A stretch of 21,106 nt of DNA from a virus. The translations under genes and the position numbers were made by a program. Shown here in pieces: positions 5,271-12,254 of the stretch. The first letter of the stretch is position 1. Each line of letters starts with the position of its first letter. Location of the stretch: the IMG/VR virus record IMGVR_UViG_3300035698_010335, positions 1 to 21,106 of that record. The stretch is one strand, 5' to 3'. The notes under the pieces are model-generated. The model saw only the letters and a program-made list of their open reading frames with translations. It made no database searches and was not told the DNA's origin.

Positions 5271-5300
5271 ATGAGCGAGAGCGAGAACCGCCAGCCATGA
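5271..5300 (+). CDS. 9-codon minicistron (leader peptide MSESENRQP)
   Basis: ATG at 5271 follows a strong SD (GAGGGGAG, 5259-5266) at normal spacing. The frame is nine codons long and its stop (5298-5300) overlaps the ASCH-gene start (5297-5299) as ATGA. The ASCH gene has no other SD, and there is no alternative in-frame start near this SD. The minicistron therefore probably exists to feed ribosomes to the ASCH gene by coupling. Confidence 0.55.
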   Translation: MSESENRQP

Positions 5301-6331
5301 AAGACCATCCGATCTTATTCTCCGGCCCGATGGTTCGGTCCCTCTTGGATGGCAGAAAATCTCAGACGCGGCGCGTGATAAAAACCCAACCAGATGCCTT
5401 TTACCGCTTGACACCTGACCGGCTTATGGTATGCTATAGCCATGATAACCCTACCGAATGGCACGAAATTGAAACGGATACCGGAGTCTCCCAACGACGA
5501 CTACATGGCGGGCGACGATGGGAAGGTTTACTCTCGGACGCGGTACAAGGGCTTTGGGCGGAAGGACTACGTGGACTGGTATCCGCTCAAAGGATACATC
5601 ACGGCGAAGGGCTACAGGACGATCAGCTTGTCTCACAACAATCGGAAGGTGACGCGGCACATCCATCGTCTGATATGCTCAGCCTTCCACGGCCGCCCGC
5701 CGAAGAAGTCGATGCAGGTGCGGCATCTGGACGGCAATCCGAACAACAACAAGCCGGAGAACCTGCGGTGGGGGACGCGGGAAGAAAACTGGCTGGACCG
5801 GAAGCGTCACGGACGGGGCATCGAGGGAGAGAAGCATCCGATGTCAAAACTGACGGATGCCGAAGCGGAACATCTGCGGTGGGCGATCTCGACGGGCCTG
5901 TGCAGCCAACGCCACGCGGCCCGAATGCTTGGGATGTCGCAGGCGGGCGTCTATCACGTTGTCCATTTTCGGAAGGGCAACGCCTCTGGGTGAGGGAGGC
6001 TTTTCGTGGCCCGATCGGCGGCTATGTATACCGCGCTGACAATGACCCGCAATTTGAGGGCTGTAGATGGAAGCCCTCGATCCACATGCCCAAGTGGGCC
6101 GCTCGCATCTGGCTGGAAGTGACGGGCGTTCGCGTCGAGCGCGTGCAGGACATCAGCGAGGAAGATGCGATTGCGGAGGGTATCCCACGGGGCGCTGTCC
6201 AGTATTGCGGACACGCGATCCGGTTGTTTCGTGACCTGTGGGATTCCATCAACGCCAAGCGCGGCTACCCGTGGGAAGTCAACCCCTGGGTCTGGGTAGT
6301 GGAGTTCAAGCGAACGGAGACAATGACATGA
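5297..6331 (+). CDS. ASCH-domain phage protein, interrupted by a nested HNH gene
   Basis: The N-terminus (MKDHPILFSGPMVRSLLDGR, then KSQTRRVIKTQPD) and the C-terminal part, from RCPFSEGQRLWVREAF through KPSIHMPKWAARIWLEVTGV, DISEEDAIAEGI and WDSINAKRGYPW to NPWVWVVEFKR, match a common phage ASCH-family protein that normally has no large gap between these parts. Here about 170 extra codons lie between them, and the HNH gene 5442-5993 is read from the same DNA in another frame. The frame stays open through the insert, so a 344-aa product is formally possible, but its middle is Gly/Arg/Ser-rich and not protein-like. ASCH domains are PUA-like folds thought to bind RNA or modified nucleotides. It is translationally coupled to the leader peptide and to DUF5131. 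Confidence 0.7.
   Translation: MKDHPILFSGPMVRSLLDGRKSQTRRVIKTQPDAFYRLTPDRLMVCYSHDNPTEWHEIETDTGVSQRRLHGGRRWEGLLSDAVQGLWAEGLRGLVSAQRIHHGEGLQDDQLVSQQSEGDAAHPSSDMLSLPRPPAEEVDAGAASGRQSEQQQAGEPAVGDAGRKLAGPEASRTGHRGREASDVKTDGCRSGTSAVGDLDGPVQPTPRGPNAWDVAGGRLSRCPFSEGQRLWVREAFRGPIGGYVYRADNDPQFEGCRWKPSIHMPKWAARIWLEVTGVRVERVQDISEEDAIAEGIPRGAVQYCGHAIRLFRDLWDSINAKRGYPWEVNPWVWVVEFKRTETMT
5408..5435 (+). promoter_or_regulatory. sigma70-like promoter in front of the nested HNH gene
   Basis: Perfect -35 TTGACA (5408-5413), a 16-base spacer ending in an extended -10 TGG, and -10 TATGCT (5430-5435). The predicted start point (about 5442) coincides with the ATG of the HNH gene, so the transcript would be leaderless. 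The element lies inside the ASCH coding sequence. Confidence 0.6.
5442..5993 (+). CDS. HNH homing-type endonuclease (NUMOD4-HNH-HTH)
   Basis: Three parts are seen in 183 residues. The first is an N-terminal NUMOD4-like segment (KRIPESPNDDYMAGDDGKVYS, about 10-30). The second is an HNH core with HIHRLICSAFHG (about 74-85) and VRHLDGNPNNNKPENLRWGT (about 95-114). The third is a C-terminal DNA-binding helix-turn-helix (SKLTDAEAEHLRWAISTG, then SQRHAARMLGMSQAGVYHV). Such enzymes nick or cut specific DNA and spread their own gene. It lies in a different frame inside the ASCH gene, with its 3' end overlapping conserved ASCH codons. No SD precedes the ATG; a promoter at 5408-5435 would give a leaderless message. 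Base composition is visibly less GC-rich than its neighbours, consistent with transfer. Confidence 0.85.
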   Translation: MITLPNGTKLKRIPESPNDDYMAGDDGKVYSRTRYKGFGRKDYVDWYPLKGYITAKGYRTISLSHNNRKVTRHIHRLICSAFHGRPPKKSMQVRHLDGNPNNNKPENLRWGTREENWLDRKRHGRGIEGEKHPMSKLTDAEAEHLRWAISTGLCSQRHAARMLGMSQAGVYHVVHFRKGNASG

Positions 6332-7284
6332 GCCGAACACACATCGAATGGGTACAGGGCACCGGACGCGTCGGCGAGACGTGGAACCCGTATATCGGAT
6401 GCAGGCCGATCAGCGAGGGCTGCGAGAACTGCTGGGCCCGACGCGAGGAGGATGGCCGCTTCCGGCATCTGGCGCGATGCGTCCCGGTGATCGAGGGCAC
6501 GGGCGGAAAGCCCGGGGCCTGTGGATGGATCCTCGAGCCGCCGGGGGCTTACTTCGCACGCGGGCCGGTCTTTCAGGGCGAGGAGGTCCTCACGGCGCCG
6601 CTGCGGTGGAAAAAGCCGCGCGTGGCGTTCGTGTGCGCGCGGAGCGACCTGTTCCACGCCGACATCAGCGACGACGACCGCGACCGCATCTGGACCGTGA
6701 TGGCGCTGTGCCCGGATCACATCTTCATTGTGCTGACGAAGCGCGCCGAGCGGATGTGCGCGTATTTGGACGAGCTCCGAGGCAGTCGGCGCATAGGCCG
6801 CGCGTTTGGTTTCCTCTACGACCCAGGCAGGAATCTCTCGAATCAGGTTCTCGATGCAGTGCCAACTGCTCGGTTCGCGCTGGAGGGTATCCACAGGGGC
6901 GAGCCGCTGCCCAACGTCGTGCTGATGGTCACTGCGGAGAATCAGGCCCGGGCGGATGAGCGGATCCCGCGGCTGCTGGAAACGCCCGCCGCCTGCCGCG
7001 GCGTGTCCATCGAGCCCATGCTCGGCCCGGTGGACGCGACGCCGTGGCTCGACCGCCTCGACTGGGTCATCGTTGGCGGAGAGAGCGGCCCCGGCGCGCG
7101 GCGCATGCACCCCGTCTGGGTTGGCGCTGTGGTCGATCAATCCGCCTTCGCCGACATCGCCTTCTTCTTCAAGCAGTGGGGGCGCTTCGACGAGAACGGC
7201 CGACCTGTCGGGAAGAAAAAGGCCGGGCGTACGCTCGACGGACGAAACCACGACGGACTGCCGGCACTGCTGGCCAAGGAATAA
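6328..7284 (+). CDS. DUF5131 protein (phage Gp37/Gp68 family), three-Cys motif
   Basis: This 318-aa protein has the family's N-terminal TWNPYIGCRPISEGCENCWA with Cys25, Cys32 and Cys35. It is followed by PLRWKKPRVAFVCARSDLFH, VLTKRAERM, PNVVLMVTAENQ, RGVSIEPMLGPVD, DWVIVGGESGPGARRMHP and FFFKQWG, all in the expected order. The family is linked to radical-SAM-like chemistry by its Cys triad and is named as the partner of TcmP in other genomes. Its substrate is unknown. Here it overlaps the ASCH gene as ATGA and no TcmP is adjacent. The length is normal for the family and all visible motifs are intact. Confidence 0.88.
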   Translation: MSRTHIEWVQGTGRVGETWNPYIGCRPISEGCENCWARREEDGRFRHLARCVPVIEGTGGKPGACGWILEPPGAYFARGPVFQGEEVLTAPLRWKKPRVAFVCARSDLFHADISDDDRDRIWTVMALCPDHIFIVLTKRAERMCAYLDELRGSRRIGRAFGFLYDPGRNLSNQVLDAVPTARFALEGIHRGEPLPNVVLMVTAENQARADERIPRLLETPAACRGVSIEPMLGPVDATPWLDRLDWVIVGGESGPGARRMHPVWVGAVVDQSAFADIAFFFKQWGRFDENGRPVGKKKAGRTLDGRNHDGLPALLAKE

Positions 7285-7287
7285 CTT

Positions 7288-9726
7288 ATGCCGCAGCGCG
7301 TCATGGATGACAGCCTCTACACCGACGAGGAGGCCCTGGAACGCGAGGCCCAGTCCGAGGGCATCGCACGCTACCGGATGCTGGTGGACAAGGCCGTCGA
7401 GCGGGGCGACGGGCCGCAACTCAAGGCCGTCGAACGACTGATCCTCCACTGGTTCGAGCCCCTGCGCCGCCTCATCGCCGCCGAGAAGCGGTCCATCCGA
7501 AAGGGCATCCCCGGCGTGGGGCGGATGCACGCCGGCCCGGTCATCCTCCAGTTCAACTCCTCGCACCTGGCGCTGGCCACGCTCCACGAGACGATGAACC
7601 TGATGCTCACCGAACCCGATGGCGTGACCCCCGTGCGGCTGTCAATGGCCATCGCCCGGGCCCTGAACGCCCAAGCCAACTACAAAGAGATGCGCGGCAA
7701 GCACAACGCCGCGAAGCGGAAGTGGAAAAGGGCGGGCTGCCCGGGCCGGTTCTACGAGGAGACCTGGGATGCACTGGTCCACACCGACAGGCGACGGATC
7801 ACGGTCGAGAACACCAACCGCGTTGCTGCCCGCTTCATGCCCGACTCCCGCTGGTCCCCGCAGGCCCAGGCCGCCGTCGGCGGAACGCTGCTGCATCTCT
7901 TGGATCGGGTCGCCACCGTCGAGGACTACGACAAGCCGCGGGAGCCCGCGTTCTACAAGTTCAAGCGGATCATCACCAAGCATGCGGCCTGGATATGGAA
8001 GCTCTCCTACACCGCACAGAAGGTCATCCACGACGGCCACGAGTTCCGCAAGCTGCTGAATCCCCGCTACCTGCCGATGGTTGTGCCGCCTCTGCAGTGG
8101 ACGCCGAAGGACATCGGGGGGTATCTCATCATCCCGACGCACCTGTACAAGCGGACGGAACGCCACGAGATCGGAGCCGAGGAAAACCCCGTGCTGCTCG
8201 AAGCCGTCAACGCGATCAACTCGACGCCCTGGCGAATCAACCGCTTCGTGTTCGACATCGTGCAGGAGCTCGGCGCCGCCGGCGGCAACATCGCGGGCAT
8301 CCCGCAACTTCACCCGCTGGAGTTCCCGGACCGGCCGAAGGAATGGTACAAGGGCAGTCCCGAACGGGCCAATTGGAAGAAGAAGGCGAGCTACATCATC
8401 CGCCGCAACCGCGAGATCGCCAGCGGCGCCAAGAGTTTCAGCATCCGCCAGTACATCGCAGAGCGGATGGAGGGCTACGGGCGGTTCTGGTTCCCGCACC
8501 AGCTCGACTTCCGGTGCCGGATCTACCCGGTCCCCGTGCTGTTCCACCAGCAGGGCGACGACGCGAGCCGTGGGATGCTCGAGTTCGCCGATCCCGTCGA
8601 TGCGTCCGGGCCCGATGCCAAGCGATGGCTGCGGATTCACATGGCGAACCGCTGCGGGCAGGACAAGCTCACCTTCGACGAGCGGATCGAGTGGGTCGAC
8701 GACAACATGGAGATTTTTGCTGGGTGGATCGAGAAACCCCTTGAAAACACTGGATGGATGGAGGTCGACGACCCCTTCCAGTCTCTCGCCGCCGCGCAGG
8801 CCCTTCTGGACCCCGAGGCCGCGGCCCACCTTCCCACGCAGATCGACGGGACCAACAACGCCCTGCAGCACTACGCGGCCATGCTGCGCTGCGAGGACGC
8901 CGCGGCAAAGGTCAACGTCATCCCCACGGATCGGCCACACGACTTCTACGCGGACGTGGCCGGCCGAACGGAGGGCTTGGTGGGTCGAGACGCCGACGCC
9001 GCCAAGAAGCTCGCACAGAGCCTTGAGGGCTTCATCACACGCAAGCTCGTCAAGCATACGGCGATGACGAACTACTACGGCGTCACCCGCGTCGGGGCCC
9101 GCCGGCAGATGTACGCGAATCTCCAGGAGGCGGGATTCCTTCTCGATGAACTCTACCCGGCGTCGAAGTACATGGCCCGGGTGGTCATGGAGGCGACCGC
9201 CCACGAATGCCCGAGCGTGGACGCGGCGCTGCAGTGGATCAAGAACTGCACCCGCAAGATCGTCCGCAAGGGGAACATCCTCGCATGGCGGAACCCGTTG
9301 GGCGTGACGATCGAGCAGCCCTACCGGAACCAGCGGTCCATCCGTGTCTACACGCCCTTTGGAAGCCTGAGCCTTGGCTGGCAGGACAAGACGTGCCCTC
9401 CGGCCAACATCAAGCAGACGAACGCCAGCGCCCCGAACTTCGTGCATTCGGTGGACTCGGCCCATCTGCTCTGCGTGGCGCTGGCCTGTCACGACGAGGG
9501 CATCAGATTCGGCGGGATCCACGACGCGATCATGGCTCATGCGGCCAACATGAGCCGCACCGCCCAGATCGTCCGCGATCAATTCTGCTACATCCACGAG
9601 ACCCCGCTGCTGGACCGCCTCGCCGCCGACTGGAACGAGCGCTACGGCATCAAGCTCCCTCCCCCGCCGCCGACTGGGAATCTGGACGTTGGCCGAGCCG
9701 CGAAGTCGGAATACCTGTTTCAATGA
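7288..9726 (+). CDS. T7-type single-subunit DNA-directed RNA polymerase
   Basis: This 812-aa enzyme transcribes phage promoters without host subunits. Catalytic Asp520 lies in QIDGTNNALQHYAAMLR. Arg585, Lys589 and Tyr597 are in RKLVKHTAMTNYYG with the same spacing as T7 R627/K631/Y639. The second catalytic Asp is D745 in FGGIHDAIMAHAAN, preceded by SAPNFVHSVDSAHL (714-727). DFRCRIYPV (407-415) and the region around 665-695 correspond to the template-binding and promoter-specificity parts. The C-terminus SEYLFQ plays the part of the T7 'foot'. It is shorter than T7 (883 aa) and close to phiKMV-type enzymes. An AAGGA site precedes ATG 7288. It lies immediately upstream of the virion genes. Confidence 0.97.
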   Translation: MPQRVMDDSLYTDEEALEREAQSEGIARYRMLVDKAVERGDGPQLKAVERLILHWFEPLRRLIAAEKRSIRKGIPGVGRMHAGPVILQFNSSHLALATLHETMNLMLTEPDGVTPVRLSMAIARALNAQANYKEMRGKHNAAKRKWKRAGCPGRFYEETWDALVHTDRRRITVENTNRVAARFMPDSRWSPQAQAAVGGTLLHLLDRVATVEDYDKPREPAFYKFKRIITKHAAWIWKLSYTAQKVIHDGHEFRKLLNPRYLPMVVPPLQWTPKDIGGYLIIPTHLYKRTERHEIGAEENPVLLEAVNAINSTPWRINRFVFDIVQELGAAGGNIAGIPQLHPLEFPDRPKEWYKGSPERANWKKKASYIIRRNREIASGAKSFSIRQYIAERMEGYGRFWFPHQLDFRCRIYPVPVLFHQQGDDASRGMLEFADPVDASGPDAKRWLRIHMANRCGQDKLTFDERIEWVDDNMEIFAGWIEKPLENTGWMEVDDPFQSLAAAQALLDPEAAAHLPTQIDGTNNALQHYAAMLRCEDAAAKVNVIPTDRPHDFYADVAGRTEGLVGRDADAAKKLAQSLEGFITRKLVKHTAMTNYYGVTRVGARRQMYANLQEAGFLLDELYPASKYMARVVMEATAHECPSVDAALQWIKNCTRKIVRKGNILAWRNPLGVTIEQPYRNQRSIRVYTPFGSLSLGWQDKTCPPANIKQTNASAPNFVHSVDSAHLLCVALACHDEGIRFGGIHDAIMAHAANMSRTAQIVRDQFCYIHETPLLDRLAADWNERYGIKLPPPPPTGNLDVGRAAKSEYLFQ

Positions 9727-9745
9727 GAGACAGGAGAGACGCAAC

Positions 9746-9761
9746 TGGGTAATATTACCCA
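9746..9761. promoter_or_regulatory. perfect 16-bp palindrome downstream of the RNA polymerase
   Basis: TGGGTAATATTACCCA is a perfect inverted repeat with an AT-rich centre, 20 bases after the polymerase stop and in a 145-bp gap before the next gene. It is too short-looped for an RNA hairpin and looks like a dimer-binding operator. It may regulate the virion block. Confidence 0.5.
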
Positions 9762-9841
9762 CCCTCAGAACAGTGTAGCGAGAAATCAACATCGCGCAAG
9801 TTACGCAAATGCGATACGTTGTGACGTTTGCCGATCTCCCG

Positions 9842-9859
9842 TGTTGTTTTTTTGCAACA
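9842..9859 (+). other. small hairpin with T-rich loop before the NlpC-like gene
   Basis: TGTTG and CAACA form a 5-bp stem around an eight-base T-rich loop (TTTTTTTG), directly 5' of the SD GGAAGG (9861-9866). It may influence access to that ribosome site. It is not a classical terminator because the T run is in the loop. Confidence 0.4.
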
Positions 9860-9871
9860 TGGAAGGCGGTC

Positions 9872-10306
9872 ATGCTCTGGGTCATCCGCATCCTCTCGCT
9901 GTCGAGGATCGTACACTGTTCCTTCGGCGACGAGAACGTGATCCTGAACGTAACCTTTGAGGGCAACAGCTTTTGGCCTCGCCTGGCGTTCCTCCAATCC
10001 TATCCGGGGCTCATTTCCGCCGTGGAGGTCATCGGTAAACCCATACCACTCCGTTACTTCGAGTACGGTGTGGGCGTGAAGCTGCGCTACTGGCCCAGCT
10101 TCGCCCGATGGCTCCGCATGGGAACCGGACCCTGGAACGAGGACTGCCTCTGTACGACGCTCATGTGCCTGCAGGCCGCTGGAATCCCCGTGCCCTACGA
10201 CATCGCAACACCTGTCGGGCTCCAGCGCTGGCTTCTGAGGAGTGGCTATGGCAGACGAATCGAGCTTCCAAGAAGCCGACGTCGGAAGCGACGAAAGCCT
10301 GCCTGA
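9872..10306 (+). CDS. phage protein with Cys/His pattern (NlpC/P60-like?), 144 aa
   Basis: The protein from MLWVIRILSLSRIVHCSFGD resembles phage proteins found near portal genes. It has a His in a strand start (IVHCSFGD), TFEGNSFWP, YPGLISAVEV, a WPSFARWLRMG segment, then NEDCLCTTLMCLQAAGIPVP and a closing GLQRWLLRSGY. The His, followed much later by Cys at a helix start, suggests a permuted NlpC/P60/papain-like fold, possibly a structural or cell-wall-acting peptidase. ATG 9872 is preferred over 9809 because GGAAGG lies five bases upstream while 9809 has no SD. The tail is very basic. It overlaps the next gene by about 60 bases. The peptidase idea is tentative. Confidence 0.6.
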   Translation: MLWVIRILSLSRIVHCSFGDENVILNVTFEGNSFWPRLAFLQSYPGLISAVEVIGKPIPLRYFEYGVGVKLRYWPSFARWLRMGTGPWNEDCLCTTLMCLQAAGIPVPYDIATPVGLQRWLLRSGYGRRIELPRSRRRKRRKPA

Positions 10307-10472
10307 TGCCGCGGTCGGCCTGATCAAATGGCTCGACACCCGCTACCCCGCCCTTGACGCCCTTCCCGTCCTTCGCCGAATCTCAGATGAAGCCCTCCGG
10401 CTGGAACTCGCGGCCGACCTGGGCCGCCGGACCCTCATCGACGAGCTCAAGCAGAGGTACAAGCTACAGTAG
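10248..10472 (+). CDS. small acidic phage protein, 74 aa
   Basis: The product has an acidic, Ser-rich start (MADESSFQEADVGSDES) and a helical C-terminus with a leucine-rich pattern (LPVLRRISDEALRLELAADL, then GRRTLIDELKQRYKLQ). ATG 10248 is supported by GAGGAG five bases upstream, rather than the GTG at 10242. It begins inside the preceding gene. The position between polymerase and portal fits small virion-assembly or packaging accessory proteins of T7-like phages. The family is not recognised. Confidence 0.65.
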   Translation: MADESSFQEADVGSDESLPDAAVGLIKWLDTRYPALDALPVLRRISDEALRLELAADLGRRTLIDELKQRYKLQ

Positions 10473-10483
10473 GAGCAGCGCTT

Positions 10484-10672
10484 ATGGCCGGACTGTTCTC
10501 GAAGCCGCCTGGTGCGCCCGACCCACTCCCCCCGCCCCCACCGGAGGAGCTCGAGGATGACGCAGCCCTGACCGAACTCGCCCGGCAGCGAAAGGGCCTG
10601 GAGTCAAAGCGTAGGGGCCGTTCGTCCCTGGTCATCCCACGAGACACCGGCGGATTGAGGATTCCCGACTGA
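10484..10672 (+). CDS. small protein preceding the portal, 62 aa
   Basis: The sequence has a conserved-looking start (MAGLFSKPPGAPDPLPPPPP), an acidic stretch EELEDDAALTEL, a basic helix ARQRKGLESKRRGRSS and the end LVIPRDTGGLRIPD. Small proteins with a 'MAGLFSKP' start and a GRSS-type tail commonly lie directly before the portal gene in podoviruses; their role is undetermined. AGGAG precedes the ATG. The stop is one base before the portal ATG, so translation is coupled. Confidence 0.75.
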   Translation: MAGLFSKPPGAPDPLPPPPPEELEDDAALTELARQRKGLESKRRGRSSLVIPRDTGGLRIPD

Positions 10673-10673
10673 T

Positions 10674-12233
10674 ATGGCAGATCCTACCCTCAAAGACGGG
10701 TTCGACGCGGCCGACGCCGAAAGGACAACCTTTCTGGAGCGGGCCCGCGACTACGCCTCGCTGACGATCGCGGACGTACTTCCGCCGCATAACCAGCAGG
10801 CCAATGAGGAACTTCCCAACTCCTGGCGCAACATCGGCGGCGTCGGCGTGGAGAATATGACCGGCCGGCTGATGACCAGCCTGTTCCCCGTGGGGGTCCC
10901 GTGGTTCGAGTTCGCCGCCACGGCCGAGCTGCGCGCTTCCCAGGAGCTTTCCGCCGAGCAGAAGAACGAGTGGATCGCGCTGCTCTACGCCCGGGAACTC
11001 GTGGTCGCGTCCAAGATGGAGGCCAGCAACTACCGCCTGGCGAACCGCGCGGCCCTCGAGTCGCTGATGATCTGCGGCAACACCCTGACGCGGCTGGCGC
11101 CCGACTACGATTTGCGGTACTACCGCTTCGACAACTGGGTCTGCAAGCGGTCCGGCTCCGGCACGCTGCTGTGGACCATCACGCGGGAAAAGAAGCACGC
11201 AATGGAGTTCGAGGACGATCTTCGACAGCGTGCAAAGCTCAAACCGGACGAGGAATACGCGCTCTACACCAAATGCGAGCGTGTCGGCGGCGTGGGCAAC
11301 TACCGATGGCGCGTCCGCCAGGAAGTCAATGAGCTCGTGTTCTTCGACAACGCCAGCGAGCCATACCCGCTGAACCCCTACAACTGCGCGACCTATCGCC
11401 TGTGCCCGGGCGAGAACTACGCCCGAGGATTCATCGCGACACGCTTCCCGGACATCCAGAGCGTCAACGAACTCTGGAAGGCGCTGATCTTCGGCATGGC
11501 CAACGCGGCAAAGATGGTCCCGGTCTTGGACCCCACCGAGCCCAACGTCCGCAAGACGGACCTGACGAAAGCCAACGGCCAGCCGATCTCCGGCCGCGTA
11601 GTCGGAGGGCAGGTGCAGGGCATCGCCTTCCTGCAGACCAACAAGACGGCCGACTTCGGCATCGCCTTCCAGGGCGCGCAGGCCCTGGAGCAAGCACTCG
11701 GCCAGGATATGCTCCTCAAGGCCCGGAGCATCCCCAGTGGCGACCGAGTGACCGCTACGGCCGTCATGGAGATCACACGCGAGCTCGAGGGGGCTCTGGG
11801 CGGGCCCTACGCCCACATCTCCGATGAACTGCAGAAGCCGCTGGTCGAGGGCTTCGTCCACCAACTCGAAGTCGACCTTGTGATCCCACCGCTCAGTGAC
11901 GAGGCCCGCAAGAAGGCCATGCAGGTCGCGGTACTCACCGGCCCGGCGGCGTTGAGCCGACAACTGGAACTCGACAAGATGCTGTCGGCCCTCCAGATGA
12001 TCTCGGCCATTCCCGGGGCGCTGGAGAGTCTGAATCTCGACGTCGTGGTGGACCGCATCTTCCAATATCAGGGCGTGGACACCGCTGGGCTCAAAAAGAC
12101 GCCGGAGCAAGTCAACGCCGAACTCCAGGCCCGCGCCGCGGCCACGCTCCAAGAGGAGGCCGCGAAACAGGCCGTCAAGACCATCGGGACGCTCGTCGAG
12201 CAGCGTGGCGCGGCGGGTGCCCCGGCAGCGTAG
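10674..12233 (+). CDS. portal protein (head-tail connector, T7 gp8-like)
   Basis: The 519-aa length is close to T7 gp8 (536). The N-terminal region carries ERARDYASLTIADVLPP, then NSWRNIGGVGVENMTGRLMT and SLFPVGVPWFEF, characteristic of the T7-type head-to-tail connector. Middle regions include LMICGNTLTRL and NPYNCATYRLCPGENYARGF. Near the C-terminus are SGDRVTATAVMEITRELEGA and LGGPYAHISDELQKPLVEGF. The dodecameric ring forms the DNA entry channel at the head vertex and binds the terminase and tail. The start is one base after the preceding stop and has no strong SD, so it is probably coupled. Confidence 0.95.
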   Translation: MADPTLKDGFDAADAERTTFLERARDYASLTIADVLPPHNQQANEELPNSWRNIGGVGVENMTGRLMTSLFPVGVPWFEFAATAELRASQELSAEQKNEWIALLYARELVVASKMEASNYRLANRAALESLMICGNTLTRLAPDYDLRYYRFDNWVCKRSGSGTLLWTITREKKHAMEFEDDLRQRAKLKPDEEYALYTKCERVGGVGNYRWRVRQEVNELVFFDNASEPYPLNPYNCATYRLCPGENYARGFIATRFPDIQSVNELWKALIFGMANAAKMVPVLDPTEPNVRKTDLTKANGQPISGRVVGGQVQGIAFLQTNKTADFGIAFQGAQALEQALGQDMLLKARSIPSGDRVTATAVMEITRELEGALGGPYAHISDELQKPLVEGFVHQLEVDLVIPPLSDEARKKAMQVAVLTGPAALSRQLELDKMLSALQMISAIPGALESLNLDVVVDRIFQYQGVDTAGLKKTPEQVNAELQARAAATLQEEAAKQAVKTIGTLVEQRGAAGAPAA

Positions 12234-12254
12234 AACACCAGAGGAACCGGAATC

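Noticed and set aside
5400-5960. Group I intron carrying the HNH gene
   Set aside because: The HNH frame fills nearly the whole insert and no separate 200-base core is left; not excluded if the core overlaps the ORF.
5297-6331. Intein in the ASCH protein
   Set aside because: The HNH is in a different frame from ASCH, and no splice-junction Cys/Ser...His-Asn pattern is visible.
6265-7587. 440-codon open frame on the minus strand
   Set aside because: It is antisense to DUF5131 and the polymerase start; composition is shadow-like.
9750-9758. TAATATTAC, the rolling-circle origin nonanucleotide of geminivirus-like ssDNA viruses
   Set aside because: It is simply the centre of the palindrome at 9746-9761; no Rep gene or stem-loop origin is present in this dsDNA phage.
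9809-9871. N-terminal extension of the NlpC-like gene from ATG 9809
   Set aside because: No SD before 9809, while ATG 9872 has GGAAGG at good spacing; the extension is not protein-like.
7642-9966. 774-codon open frame on the minus strand
   Set aside because: It is antisense to the clearly real RNA polymerase, has Arg/Val/Gly/Asp-rich shadow composition and no ribosome site.
10632-12152. 506-codon open frame on the minus strand
   Set aside because: It is antisense to the portal gene, which has clear family motifs.
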